From the NCBI GenBank assembly GCA_015709635.1, contig CP054180.1:2294001-2358000 (forward strand): a stretch of DNA of 64,000 nt. Reading direction: 5' to 3'. Source of the stretch: Gammaproteobacteria bacterium. GTDB lineage: Bacteria > Pseudomonadota > Gammaproteobacteria > Burkholderiales > Nitrosomonadaceae. Position 1 is the stretch's first letter; each line of letters starts with the position of its first letter. The notes beneath the pieces are model-generated. The model saw only the letters and a list, made by a program, of their open reading frames with translations, was not told the origin of the DNA and ran no database searches. Shown here piece after piece: positions 44,618 to 54,800 of the stretch. A program made the translations under genes and the position numbers.

Positions 44618-45241
44618 ATGATTATGATAAAGAAAATGATTAAAGCATTGAGCTTAAGCATAGTGTTGGCGGGCATATTATCGGCATGCTCAACGACGCA
44701 AAAAATAACCAATTCAGCCAGAACTGCAACCGAACAACTGCTAATCACTGAAGCGGTTTTGCGGAGCCTACCGAAAGAACGCGATATGCCATTTCCTATC
44801 CCGCGCGGTTCAGCCATAAAACTTGACATCACGGGATTAAGTGCGGATAAAGATATCGTAAAAGGAATCGTTACCGGATGGTTGGGACTGCATGGCTATG
44901 TCGTACAGGACGAAAATGCAAGCCACCGTATTAACATCGTAGTCAATTCGCTCGGCACCGAATTGGCAACCACTTTCTTCGGAATTCCACCCATCCAGGC
45001 TTCTTTGATACCGATTTCATTGCCTGAGCTGTCACTCTATAAAGCAGAAAATCAGACGGGATATGCGAAATTCCATTTCGACATTTTTGAATTGCCTTCC
45101 GGCCGGTTTCTGGCATCCTCCTCACCATTTCTTGCTGATACTTTTTATAGTGCATACACCTTACTGCTTCTCATCACATTCAGCAAAACAGATTTGATTT
45201 CTCCGCCACAGGTAGGAAAACTCGATAGGCTTATAAAATAA
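44618..45241 (+). CDS. Lipoprotein of unknown function
   Basis: 207 residues from the ATG at 44618, chosen because GGAG lies 9 bases before it and a signal plus lipobox then follow (LAGILSAC). The open frame extends to 44561 without signal character. The mature part has a beta-rich centre (YVVQDENASHRINIVVNSLGT) and hydrophobic stretches near the end. No domain recognised. Confidence 0.7.
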   Translation: MIMIKKMIKALSLSIVLAGILSACSTTQKITNSARTATEQLLITEAVLRSLPKERDMPFPIPRGSAIKLDITGLSADKDIVKGIVTGWLGLHGYVVQDENASHRINIVVNSLGTELATTFFGIPPIQASLIPISLPELSLYKAENQTGYAKFHFDIFELPSGRFLASSSPFLADTFYSAYTLLLLITFSKTDLISPPQVGKLDRLIK

Positions 45242-45257
45242 AACCAAGTGTTCTTAA

Positions 45258-45640
45258 GGAAGCGCTGAACCATTAAATGCTCTCAGATTTCCCGGTACTA
45301 CTGCCGTTTTTTTGAGCACGGATTCCCGATTAATTCATTTTTCAGCGGTATTTTGCCGCCAAATTTCCCCTGTTTGTGCTTTATCATCCACCGCCGGAGT
45401 ATGGTGAACGGGACTCCCCCTCAAGTAGTCAACAATCGCCCGCGCAGCATGTACAGGTTGGCCACGCCCATCAGCATGTTTACCGGAACAGCATTCTTCA
45501 TCAGTCTCTGCGGTGGCGGGCCCGGGTGAATTCAAACTGCCGCTTGATCGCTCGGAACACATGTTCCACTGGTATGATCTCTGAGTGCAATTTCCGTTCT
45601 CAAAGTATCGAGGCTTCCCTGCTGGTCTGAGTTGTTACCT
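45258..45640 (-). mobile_element. Relic of an IS5-type insertion sequence
   Basis: The left end, GGAAGCGCTGAACC after TTAA (45254-45257), matches the ends of the E1/E2 elements. Inside, on the minus strand, lies the C-terminal part of an IS5-type transposase. The right end is lost or unclear (coordinate approximate). It fills most of the 452-bp gap between the lipoprotein and tail-collar genes. Confidence 0.65.
45421..45600 (-). pseudogene. IS5-type transposase, C-terminal fragment
   Basis: In one frame VEHVFRAIKRQFEFTRARHR is seen, then a stop and frame change, then LMKNAVPVNMLMGVANLYML and RGRLL. This is the typical IS5-family transposase ending (VEH-F--IKRQFG---- R-RG---K----------NL). 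The DDE Glu-containing part upstream is missing or degraded. Confidence 0.7.
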
Positions 45641-45693
45641 ATAACGCTGAAAAGTCATATACCGTCGGCCAAGCCGGCGGTATTGGATGATTA

Positions 45694-46200
45694 CTAACTC
45701 CGGCTTGGAAAAATACCCTGCAACGCAATGCAGTAATTTACCACCAGGTAGGGTTGCATATTCGGATGCGGCTGGCTTTGACCGGTGTTGCCGATCGCTG
45801 TGGCAGCCATGGTTGCGCCGCCTGCGCTATTGAACACGACATATTTGTTGGAATCTTGTGCCCAGAATTTTCCCTCCGGGTTGGTTTGGGTTCCGACTCC
45901 ATTACTGCAGTTTGCCGTATGACTATGGAGGGGAATCTGAGCGGTTGTAAGCAGCGCCACACCTTCTTGCCCTCCTCGTTCTCCCTGGGTATGGATTGAG
46001 TTTACGTGCATCCCCGCGCGGCCGCGAAGATCCGGCAGTGCGAACGTGGTGCGGCCGTCCCCGCCGTACATCGTGCCTAATAACGAAAACAGCGCCGTGT
46101 TTTGGGCAATTAACAGCAATTGCCCATCGCAACTTGCCCAACCCTTCGGTGTGAAACCAAACCCAAAGGGACGAATCTCTCCCAAAAATGGCTCGCTCAT
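45694..46200 (-). CDS. Phage tail-collar domain protein 1
   Basis: 168 residues of the tail-collar/MdpB ('microcystin-dependent') type. It begins with the usual GEIRPFGFGFTPKGWASCDG and GGDGRTTFALPDLRGRAGMH, and ends QPYLVVNYCIALQGIFPSR. Bacterial members are found in clusters of two to four genes and are thought of as secreted or tail-like fibre proteins, with role unknown. It is the last of three tandem paralogues here. Confidence 0.9.
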   Translation of the reverse strand: MSEPFLGEIRPFGFGFTPKGWASCDGQLLLIAQNTALFSLLGTMYGGDGRTTFALPDLRGRAGMHVNSIHTQGERGGQEGVALLTTAQIPLHSHTANCSNGVGTQTNPEGKFWAQDSNKYVVFNSAGGATMAATAIGNTGQSQPHPNMQPYLVVNYCIALQGIFPSRS

Positions 46201-46242
46201 ATCATCCTCTCGTCATCTTATCGTGTTTTTGCATGGAAACAT

Positions 46243-46761
46243 TCAACTTCTTGGCGGGAATACGCCTCGCAACGCAATGCAGAAATTCAGCACCAGATAC
46301 GGTTGCAGATTATCGTGCTCCTGTCCGCCACCGGTGGCGGTAACTGTTCCAGCCGCCATCTGCGCCGATCCGCTATCGCCGTATTCCTTGCTGCCACCCG
46401 CATCCTGCGCCCAGAAATTTCCTGCAGGGTCCGGCTTGTTGCCGTTTCCTGCTTGCGCATTCGCCGGATGGGTGTGCGGCGGAATCTGCTGAATCGTTAG
46501 CGTCTCCGTTACCGTGCCACCGGATTCGCCTAGGACGCGATTTGAAAGACCGCTTCCTTGCCCCGCGCCCATGGCAGCATTTCCTTGCAGGTTAGGCAGC
46601 GCGAAGTTTGTTTTACCATCGCCACCATAGGTTGTACCAAGAATCGAAAATAATGCCGTATTACTGGCAATGGGAAGCAACTGTCCATTGCACTGCGCCC
46701 AGCCCACCGGCGCAAAATTAAAACCAAACGAGCGGATTTCTCCAATATACGGATCACTCAT
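46243..46761 (-). CDS. Phage tail-collar domain protein 2
   Basis: 172 residues, a paralogue of its two neighbours: GEIRSFGFNFAPVGWAQCNG, GGDGKTNFALPNLQGNAAM and QPYLVLNFCIALRGVFPPR. Gap of 42 bp to gene 1. The three proteins differ most in the middle, which is Ala/Gly/His-rich here. Confidence 0.9.
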   Translation of the reverse strand: MSDPYIGEIRSFGFNFAPVGWAQCNGQLLPIASNTALFSILGTTYGGDGKTNFALPNLQGNAAMGAGQGSGLSNRVLGESGGTVTETLTIQQIPPHTHPANAQAGNGNKPDPAGNFWAQDAGGSKEYGDSGSAQMAAGTVTATGGGQEHDNLQPYLVLNFCIALRGVFPPRS

Positions 46762-46793
46762 GCCAGAATCTCCTTTTTTCAGCTGCCACCATC

Positions 46794-47318
46794 CTAGTTT
46801 CTAGAAGGATAGATACCTTCGAGTGCGATGATGTAGTTGATGACCAAATAAGGTTGCACATTGTTATGCGGTTGCCCGCCGCCGGTATTGCCGATCGCCG
46901 TAGCAGCCATGGTAGTGCCGCTGGTCGTGCTGTAGGCCCCGGTATTGCCGCCGGGATCGGTCGACCAGAAATTGTTGACAGGGCTCGCGCTATTGTTGGC
47001 GGTGGTATTGGAGCAGACCGCGATATGGTTGTGAACCGCCAATTGCCCGGTAGTCAAAGTGACTGTTTCGCTGCCGCCCAACTCACCGATCACTCGCGGA
47101 CTGAGACCGGGCCCGGTACCCTGGTGCAGCGGGATGCGGCCGGCCAGATTCGGCAAAGCGAAATTCGATACGCCGTCGCCGCCGTAGGTTGTTCCGATGA
47201 GCGAAAACAGCGCTTCATTCTGCGCAATTGGAAGCAGCTGACCCTGGCATAAAGCCCAGCCAACGGGGGCAAAATTGCCGGCAAACGTCGTGATTTCACC
47301 TAAATAGGGATCGGGCAT
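46794..47318 (-). CDS. Phage tail-collar domain protein 3
   Basis: 174 residues, first of the trio: GEITTFAGNFAPVGWALCQG, GGDGVSNFALPNLAGRIPLH and QPYLVINYIIALEGIYPSRN. The middle is Asn/Thr-rich. GGAG-type ribosome site precedes it. No phage structural genes or integrase are nearby, so this looks like the chromosomal cluster known from many bacteria. Confidence 0.9.
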   Translation of the reverse strand: MPDPYLGEITTFAGNFAPVGWALCQGQLLPIAQNEALFSLIGTTYGGDGVSNFALPNLAGRIPLHQGTGPGLSPRVIGELGGSETVTLTTGQLAVHNHIAVCSNTTANNSASPVNNFWSTDPGGNTGAYSTTSGTTMAATAIGNTGGGQPHNNVQPYLVINYIIALEGIYPSRN

Positions 47319-47366
47319 TATTTTCTCCTTGTCTCTGAAAGAACTTCAGTAACAAAATCAACCGTA

Positions 47367-48014
47367 TCAGACTATCTTACGTCGCGCTGCAGCCAGCACT
47401 GCCGGCACACCGATCAGCAATAACGTGCTTGATAGAGGTTCCGGAACCGCTGTTGCGATATTCAGCGTGGAAAAATCCAGTGCGGCGCCGTTAAACGTCG
47501 TTTCACCGAACAAACCCAATCCCGGCCCGGCTAGCGACAAGGACACGTTGACCGTGCCCGAAGCCAAGCCCGCAAAGGTCGATGCCGGTAACGTCAGCGT
47601 ATATACGTTATCCTCCCGGCTGGCGCCGCCGTGCGCTTCGAACAGCGTATTGAGCGCGCCGGTCAAATCAACCCCATTGACGGTAAAAGACGCCACTTGA
47701 TTTCCGGAAGCAGCGGATTCGTGATCATAAATCCCAAACGACAAACTGCCGCCGGTAATGGTGTCCGCGATCGCGCCATAGGAAAACGCCCAACTGGTGG
47801 AGAAATTCGGGCCACCGACATCCGAACCAATGAATACACCATTAAACGGCGCGGGCTCACCGCCTCCGGCAGTCAGAAAATCGCCGGTTACGGGTGTTGC
47901 GCCGTCGGCAAAATCCTGATCTCCCAGGGTTACGACCGTACTTGCAAGAGCAAGCTGGGATCCGGTCAACAGTACAAGCGCCATGATTGTTTTAGACAGT
48001 AAATATTTTTTCAT
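47367..48014 (-). CDS. PEP-CTERM exported protein
   Basis: 215 residues from the ATG at 48014 (MKKYLLSKTIMALVLL, preceded by GAGGAG). A signal peptide, a beta-rich, Thr/Gly/Ala-rich middle and a C-terminal sorting signal VPEPLSSTLLLIGVPAVLA followed by ARRK are present. Such proteins are cut by exosortase, usually for the envelope or an exopolysaccharide matrix. The sorting enzyme is not in this window. Directly upstream of the tail-collar genes on the same strand. Confidence 0.85.
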   Translation of the reverse strand: MKKYLLSKTIMALVLLTGSQLALASTVVTLGDQDFADGATPVTGDFLTAGGGEPAPFNGVFIGSDVGGPNFSTSWAFSYGAIADTITGGSLSFGIYDHESAASGNQVASFTVNGVDLTGALNTLFEAHGGASREDNVYTLTLPASTFAGLASGTVNVSLSLAGPGLGLFGETTFNGAALDFSTLNIATAVPEPLSSTLLLIGVPAVLAAARRKIV

Positions 48015-48286
48015 CACAAAGATCTCCTCATTCATTGCTGTTTCCCGGCATTCACAAAGTTGCAGTGATAGCTACCGGTTCTCTAACCGAGACGAGATTG
48101 ATTCCCGTCAGTCAGTTCGCTTACGTTATACTCTCATATCGTAATTCAGATCAAGGGATTTCTGCATCGGGAATCATTATATTATTCATTAGAATAACCG
48201 TGCCCGACTGACACTTATTCACTAGCAAAACAAAAACGCCCTGCATCCGTTGTGCAAGAACTATCCGTCAAGGAATCCGATGAACA

Positions 48287-48844
48287 ATGACGACTGAACA
48301 CACGATCAATCGCAAACTCAAAATCGCCACCACATCGCTGGCAGGCTGTTTCGGTTGCCATATGTCGTTCCTCGATATGGACGAACGCCTCGCCGGTTTG
48401 CTCGAGCGGGTCGAGTTCGACTGCTCGCCGTTCACCGATATCAAGCGTCGCGGCCCGTGCGATATCGGGCTGATCGAGGGCGGCGTGTGCAATGCGGAAA
48501 ATGTGCATGTACTGCGCGAATTCCGTGCTCAGTGCACCACGCTGGTTGCCGTCGGCGCTTGCGCGATCAACGGCGGCGTCCCGGCGATGCGCAATTATTT
48601 CGACTTGCAGGATTGTCTGGAAGAAGTGTATCTGCGCGGCACCAATGTGACCCATCCGCGCATCCCGGATGATCCCGAGCTGCCGTTGCTGCTCGATAAA
48701 GTCTATCCGGTCAGCGAGATCGTGCCGATCGATTATTTCTTGCCGGGCTGTCCGCCTTCCGCCGAGGCTTTTCTGCAATTGCTGCAGCCGCTGCTGGCCG
48801 GGGAAAAACCGCAAATCGAGAAATCCCGCTTGCATTACGATTAA
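48287..48844 (+). CDS. hoxY: NAD-reducing hydrogenase small subunit HoxY
   Basis: 185 residues, with [4Fe-4S] cysteines C24 (GCFGCHMS), C92 (VGACAINGG) and C155 (PGCPPSAE), plus C21 and C68 (EGGVC), fitting the single proximal cluster of the short small subunits in group 3d NiFe hydrogenases. No Tat signal. It lies 6 bp before hoxH. Its start at 48287 is preceded by AAGGA at about 14 bases. Confidence 0.95.
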   Translation: MTTEHTINRKLKIATTSLAGCFGCHMSFLDMDERLAGLLERVEFDCSPFTDIKRRGPCDIGLIEGGVCNAENVHVLREFRAQCTTLVAVGACAINGGVPAMRNYFDLQDCLEEVYLRGTNVTHPRIPDDPELPLLLDKVYPVSEIVPIDYFLPGCPPSAEAFLQLLQPLLAGEKPQIEKSRLHYD

Positions 48845-48849
48845 CCGCC

Positions 48850-50322
48850 ATGGAACCGGACAAACCTGCGCCGCCAACTACTCGCCGCATCGCCATCGAC
48901 CCGGTCACGCGCGTCGAAGGGCACGGCAAGATCACACTGCTGATCGACGACCATAATCACATCGTCGAAGCGCGTTTTCATATCGTCGAATTCCGCGGTT
49001 TCGAGAAATTCATCCAGGACCATCCGTTCTGGGAAGTGCCATTTTTCGTACAACGCTTGTGCGGCATCTGCCCGATCAGCCATCAACTGGCGGCGGCAAA
49101 AGCGGTCGATCAGATCGTCGGCGTGCAACAACTCACACCCACTGCAACCAAGCTGCGCCGCCTGCTGCACTTCGGTCAGATGCTGCAATCGCACGCATTG
49201 CACTTTTTCCATTTGTCATCGCCCGACTTTCTGTTCGGTTTTGGCAGCGATCCGGCAAAACGCAACATTGCCGGGGTGCTGGAACAATACCCGGAAATCG
49301 CGCTGAAAGGCATCAAGCTGCGCAAATACGGCCAGCGCATCATCGAAGTGATCACCGGCAAGCGCATCCACGGCACCGGCACCGTGCCCGGCGGCATGAA
49401 TAAACCGCTCTCGCTGCCCGAACGCAATGCTTTGCTCGCCGACATCGACGACATCCTGCAATGGAGCCAGGATGCCGTGACCCTGAACGAACACATTCAC
49501 ACTGCACACCCGGAACACCGCGATTTCGGCACGCTGCCGAGTCATTATCTCGGCATGACCGGAGCGGGCGGCGAACTGGAGTTCTACCACGGTGGATTGC
49601 GCGCACACGCCGCCGATGGCAGCGGTATTTTCGATCAATTCGATTACTGCGATTACCAGCAGATCATCAGCGAGGAAGTACGCTCGTGGAGCTACCTTAA
49701 GTTTCCTTATTTTTCCGCATTGGGAACCGAACACGGCTGGTACCGCGTCGGCCCGCTCGCGCGTATCAATAATTGCGACATCATTGCAACACCATTGGCC
49801 GAAGCCGCACGTCAGCGCTTCAAAGCTTACGGTCACGGCAACCTGGTGCACGACACATTGGCATACCACTGGGCGCGCATGACCGAACTGCTACATTGCG
49901 CCGAATCGATTCACGACTTGTTGCACGACACCGACATCACCAGCACAGACCTGATGGCGGATAAAGGCGAGCGTCAGCCACAAGGCATCGGCGTCATCGA
50001 AGCGCCGCGTGGCACGCTGTTTCATCACTATCACGTCAACGAAGAAGGACTTGTCACCCAAGCCAACCTGATCGTCTCGACCACCAGCAACAACCAGGCG
50101 ATGAACGAATCGGTGCGCGTGGTCGCCAACCAATATCTCGATGGCCACGAAATCACCGAAGCGCTGCTGAACCACCTTGAAGTCGCCGTGCGCGCGTATG
50201 ATCCCTGCCTGTCGTGCGCCACACATGCGCTGGGTAAAATGCCGCTGCAAGTGACGTTGCAAGACATGGCAGGAAAAGTGATTCATCAATTGACGAAGGG
50301 AGCGGATGGTGCGGTTTGGTGA
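48850..50322 (+). CDS. hoxH: NAD-reducing hydrogenase large subunit HoxH
   Basis: 490 residues, the NiFe active-site subunit. Nickel ligands: C71 and C74 (RLCGICPISH, with H78) and C453 and C456 (DPCLSCATH, H459). The tail after H459 is 31 residues, which a HoxW-type protease would remove in maturation; neither hoxW nor hyp genes are in the window. Group 3d (bidirectional, NAD-linked) from the HoxFUYH set. An IS5-type relic begins 3 bp after its stop codon, so the tail may have been altered without harming the mature enzyme. Confidence 0.96.
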   Translation: MEPDKPAPPTTRRIAIDPVTRVEGHGKITLLIDDHNHIVEARFHIVEFRGFEKFIQDHPFWEVPFFVQRLCGICPISHQLAAAKAVDQIVGVQQLTPTATKLRRLLHFGQMLQSHALHFFHLSSPDFLFGFGSDPAKRNIAGVLEQYPEIALKGIKLRKYGQRIIEVITGKRIHGTGTVPGGMNKPLSLPERNALLADIDDILQWSQDAVTLNEHIHTAHPEHRDFGTLPSHYLGMTGAGGELEFYHGGLRAHAADGSGIFDQFDYCDYQQIISEEVRSWSYLKFPYFSALGTEHGWYRVGPLARINNCDIIATPLAEAARQRFKAYGHGNLVHDTLAYHWARMTELLHCAESIHDLLHDTDITSTDLMADKGERQPQGIGVIEAPRGTLFHHYHVNEEGLVTQANLIVSTTSNNQAMNESVRVVANQYLDGHEITEALLNHLEVAVRAYDPCLSCATHALGKMPLQVTLQDMAGKVIHQLTKGADGAVW

Positions 50323-50325
50323 TGA

Positions 50326-50640
50326 CATTATGGAAATTGGGGCAACACCCACCGCCGTTTTATCCGCTGGTGTGATAAAGGGGTATGGGAGAGATTGTTG
50401 GAAGTTCTGATAGACGAACCGGATTATGAATGATTGATGATCGACGCTAGTCATAGTAAAGTGCATCCGCATGCGGCCGGTGCAAGAAGTGGCAATCAGG
50501 ACATGAGCCATACCAAAGGAGGCTCTACACCAAGATACATCTGGTCCGTGGATGCGTATGGTATGCCGCTCAGAATTATTATCACGGAAAGTGCCATTCA
50601 GCTTCATGATCATGAGCAAGGAGAGATCCGGTCAGTCAAA
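50326..50640 (+). pseudogene. IS5-type transposase relic after hoxH
   Basis: In frame from base 50326: HYGNWGNTHRRFIRWCDKGVW, then ERLLEVLIDEPDYE, a stop, then LMIDASHSKVHPHAAGARSG and NQDMSHTKGG. This is the N-terminal-to-middle part of an IS5-family transposase with the first DDE aspartate (MIDASH). It has an in-frame stop and no C-terminus. It fills the 349-bp space before the second RND pump. Confidence 0.7.
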
Positions 50641-50671
50641 TGCTGGAAGTTGACTCAGGTAAAGCTTACTG

Positions 50672-51874
50672 ATGAAAGATATTCCGAAAACAAACTCTGC
50701 AAAACCGTTTGCACTCGTCAAGCGGGGCATGGGGATCATAATAGCGGGTATTCTGCTCGTTGTACTGCTTACCAACGTTTGGGATTGGCGCAACAAGGGT
50801 GAAACAAAGAAACCCAGGAATAACGAAGTTATACAAGTAGTAAGTGCCGTGGTAACGCGCGCCGATGTGCCAGTCAGATTGACAGCTAATGGCACTGTGT
50901 CCGCTCAGCAAACAGTTGAGGTACGCCCGCAACTAAGCGCCACGATCAAAGCTGTACATATCAAAGAAGGGCAATTTGTGCGCAAGGGTGACCGGTTATT
51001 CACTCTCGATATTCGTACTGAAGATGCCAATCTCAGAAAGACTAAGGCGCAGCTGGCGAAAGCCCGTGCTGATCTAATGAGTGCCGAGCGTAATCTTGAG
51101 CGCCAACGCGAGCTATTCCTGCGCGGATTCATTTCACAGGCGGCACTCGACACGGTGCAGTATCAGGTCGACGGATTACGCGCGCAGCTTGGGTTCGATC
51201 AGGCCAGCGTGCAGGCAACGCACGTAACACACAGTTTCGGAGAGATCACTGCGCCGATTTCCGGGCGCACAGGCGCCATTCCCGTGTATCCGGGCAGCCT
51301 GGTACAACCCAACGACACGGTACTGGTGAGCATCACGCAGATCGACCCGATCAACATTAATTTCACGTTGCCGGAGCATGAGCTTGCGGCTCTGCAGCAG
51401 GCGCTTGCCAAAGGTGAAGTGTACGTCAATGTAGCGCCGGATTCTGCCGGGCAGCAAGTGAAGACAGGGCGATTGATATTCCTCGATAATGCAGTGGATA
51501 CGGCAAGCGGCAGCATCCGTCTCAAAGCAGAATTTTCCAACCCGGATAATCTCCTGTGGCCGGGGATGTTTGTCAAAGTAACACTCGCGCCGCACATATT
51601 AGCAGGTGTCCTCACGGTTCCGGCACAGGCAGTTCAAACTGGACCGGAAAGAAAATTTCTTTATGTAATCAATGAGGATAACAAGGTGACTTCTCTGCCA
51701 GTCGCTGTAAGTTTGATTCAGGATGGATTTGCCGTCATAGCAGGAGAAGGTATTGTGTCAGGTATGCGCGTCGTTGTAGAAGGTGCGCAGAATCTCAGAT
51801 CAGGTAGTGTGGTAAGTGAAGCAAAGATGAGAGACAGTAAAACAAAAGCTGCCAACACAGAAGGCATGCAATGA
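50672..51874 (+). CDS. RND efflux membrane-fusion protein (AcrA type)
   Basis: 400 residues. N-terminal membrane anchor (MGIIIAGILLVVLLTNVW), lipoyl halves (ATIKAVHIKEGQFVRKGDRL and EITAPISGRTGAIPVYPGSLV), a coiled-coil hairpin between, and a beta-barrel with PAQAVQTG. It links the RND pump encoded next (4-bp ATGA overlap) to an outer-membrane channel, which is not encoded here and may be TolC-like or the channel at 19.6-21.2 kb. Confidence 0.93.
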   Translation: MKDIPKTNSAKPFALVKRGMGIIIAGILLVVLLTNVWDWRNKGETKKPRNNEVIQVVSAVVTRADVPVRLTANGTVSAQQTVEVRPQLSATIKAVHIKEGQFVRKGDRLFTLDIRTEDANLRKTKAQLAKARADLMSAERNLERQRELFLRGFISQAALDTVQYQVDGLRAQLGFDQASVQATHVTHSFGEITAPISGRTGAIPVYPGSLVQPNDTVLVSITQIDPININFTLPEHELAALQQALAKGEVYVNVAPDSAGQQVKTGRLIFLDNAVDTASGSIRLKAEFSNPDNLLWPGMFVKVTLAPHILAGVLTVPAQAVQTGPERKFLYVINEDNKVTSLPVAVSLIQDGFAVIAGEGIVSGMRVVVEGAQNLRSGSVVSEAKMRDSKTKAANTEGMQ

Positions 51875-54800
51875 ATCTCTCCGAATTGTGTATCCGCCGC
51901 CCGGTTATGACATGGCTGCTTTCGGTTTTCGTCATGGTGGCAGGCCTCATCGCCTACAAAGGATTACCGATTGCCGCACTGCCGAGTTACGATGCTCCCA
52001 CTATCTCGGTCAGCGCAACACTCCCGGGCGCTAGTCCGGAAATCATGGCTTCTTCCATAGCTACGCAATTAGAGCGTCAATTTTCCACTATTTCCGACCT
52101 TTCTGTAATCAGTTCGACAAACACGCGGGGTATCACCACGATCACGCTTGAATTTGACCAAGCCCGTGATATTGACAGCGCTGCTGTGGATGTGCAGGCG
52201 GCTTTGTTACGCGCACAGGGTTTGCTGCCGGTTGAGATGACTTCACCGCCGTCTTACCGCAAGATCAATCCGGCTGATTCCCCCATTGTTTTTCTTGCCT
52301 TGACATCGCCGTCGATGCCGCTCTCGGACCTGAACAACTTTGCCGAAAATCTTATTTTGCCAACACTATCCACCCTTCCAGGCGTGGCACAGGTTACGAT
52401 CAACGGTCAGAAAAAATATGCTGTGCGCGTATATGTAAACCCCGAAGCTCTCGCAGCGCGCAATCTGACAATCGACGACATAGCCGAAGCATTGCGCAAC
52501 GCTAATGTTAACTCTCCGATCGGTACGCTCGAGGGGCCGCGCCAAACCCTTATCATCCAAGCCAACCGTCAGCTCAATAATGCCGCTGCGTTCGCGAGCT
52601 TGATCGTGGCCACTGCCCCAAGTGGAAACCCAGTAAAACTATCGGATGTGGCGCAGGTTGAAGACAGCGTGGAGACGATTAAAACTGCAAGCTGGGTTAA
52701 TGGTGAGCGTGCCATCACACTGTCGGTGCAGCGTCAACCCAACTCCAATACCGTTGCAACAGTCGATGCGATCAAAGCGGCGATCCCGGAATTGATTGCT
52801 CAAATGCCGCAATCCGTCCAGCTTAAGTTGACTAGCGATCGTTCAATCTCAATCCGAGATTCCATTCACGACGTTCAGGTTACACTGGCGATCACTATCG
52901 CTCTCGTGGTGCTGGTGATTTTCTTGTTCCTGCGCAAGGCTACCATTACGCTTATTCCGGCATTGTCCTTGCCGATTTCGCTACTAGGTACAGTGGCACT
53001 GATGCGCGCCTTTGGCTACAGTCTCGATAATGTTTCTTTGCTTGCTATTACGCTCGCTGTCGGATTGGTAGTGGATGATGCCATCGTGGTTCTTGAAAAC
53101 ATCGTACGCCACATTGACAACGGCGTACCACCGCTGAAAGCCGCCCTGCAAGGATCCCAGGAGGTGAGCTTTACCATTATTTCAATCTCTATCTCCTTAG
53201 TGGCTGTATTCATTCCAATTTTTTTTATGCCTGGTGTAATTGGGTTACTATTCCATGAGTTTGCCGCTGTGGTTGGCATTGCGGTTCTGATGTCGGCTGT
53301 GGTGTCGCTTACACTGGTACCGGTATTGGCCAGCCGTTACCTAATGCGTCAAACGCACGTGCGTGGCCTGGTATTGACCGCATGGTTCGAGCGTGGATTC
53401 ACCAGAGTACTGATGTCCTATGAACGCGCTCTCGATTGGGCGCTGCATCACAGACGCATAGTACTTGGCATAGCAATCGGCACTTTTGTCGCCAGCGGTA
53501 TTCTGTTTATAGTTTTACCGAAAGGATTTTTCCCTAGTGAAGATATGGGTCAGGCAATCATTACGGTGGAAGCGGTGGAAGATATTTCCTTTCCCGCTAT
53601 GACCGAGTTGTTATGGCATACAAGCAATGTGATTCGCACTCATCCTGCGGTCGATACGTTGATTGTCAATGCCAGCGACAGCAACAGTGCCCGGCTGTTC
53701 ATGTCTCTCAAGCCTCGCGGTGAGCGTGTACATATGAATCAGGTCATTGAAGATCTTCGTCGTGAAGTACGCGTCATTCCCGGCATCAATATTTTCATAA
53801 ACCCTATTCAAAATCTCAGACTCGGTGGCCGGCAAAGCAAAAGCCGCTACCAATACGTGATGCGTAGCGTACGTGCCGAAGACTTGAGCGCGGCTGCCGA
53901 TGGCTTGATGGTGCGTATGCGCGCTGCAGGAATTTTTCGCGATGTTACCAGTGATGCACAACTGAAAGGCTTGCAAACACGCCTCAATATCAATCGTGAT
54001 AAAGCCAATTTGCTGGGGATACAGATAGCGGATGTTCGTTCCGCACTCTATAGTGCGTTTGGTGAGCGTCAAGTCTCGACCATTTATACTTCTAGCGATA
54101 GTTACAAGGTCATCATGCAAGTGGCGGAAGAACACCGCATTGATGAGAGTGCTTTCAGCAAGATTCATCTGCGCGCTAAAAATGGTGCGCTGGTACCACT
54201 ATTGAGTGTTGCCTCGGTTGAGCGTGAAGCAGGTCCGATCGCAATTAATCATGCCGGGCAACTTGAAGCAGTCACTATCTCATTTAATCTCACGCCGGGA
54301 GCGGCACTGGGTGATGCCACCAAGCTTATTGATCAATTCAAACATGAGCTGAATCTACCGGATAGTATTCTCACCAGCTACGCTGGTGATGCTGCGGCAT
54401 TCCAGTCTTCACAGGCAAGCCAGGTAATGCTGATCGTTGCCGCGCTAGTGGTAATCTATGTGCTGCTTGGCGTCCTGTATGAAAGCTATATCCACCCGAT
54501 CACGATCCTTTCCGGATTACCCTCCGCCGCAGTTGGCGCATTGGTGATGTTGTGGTTGTTCAATATGGAATTATCGATCATCGCGATGATCGGCATTTTG
54601 TTACTTATCGGCATAGTCAAGAAAAATGCCATTATGATGATCGACTTTGCGCTTGATGCTCAGCGCAACGCTGGCATGGCACCGTTTCAGGCAATCCGTG
54701 CCGCGTGCCTGCTGCGTTTCCGGCCGATCATGATGACCACTGTGGCGGCACTGATGGGTGCGCTTCCCATTGCCCTCGGTCTGGGAGCCGGAGCCGAACT

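Noticed and set aside
45694..47318. Prophage remnant
   Set aside because: Only tail-collar genes are present, with no integrase, capsid, portal or lysis genes; chromosomal tail-collar clusters without phage are common.
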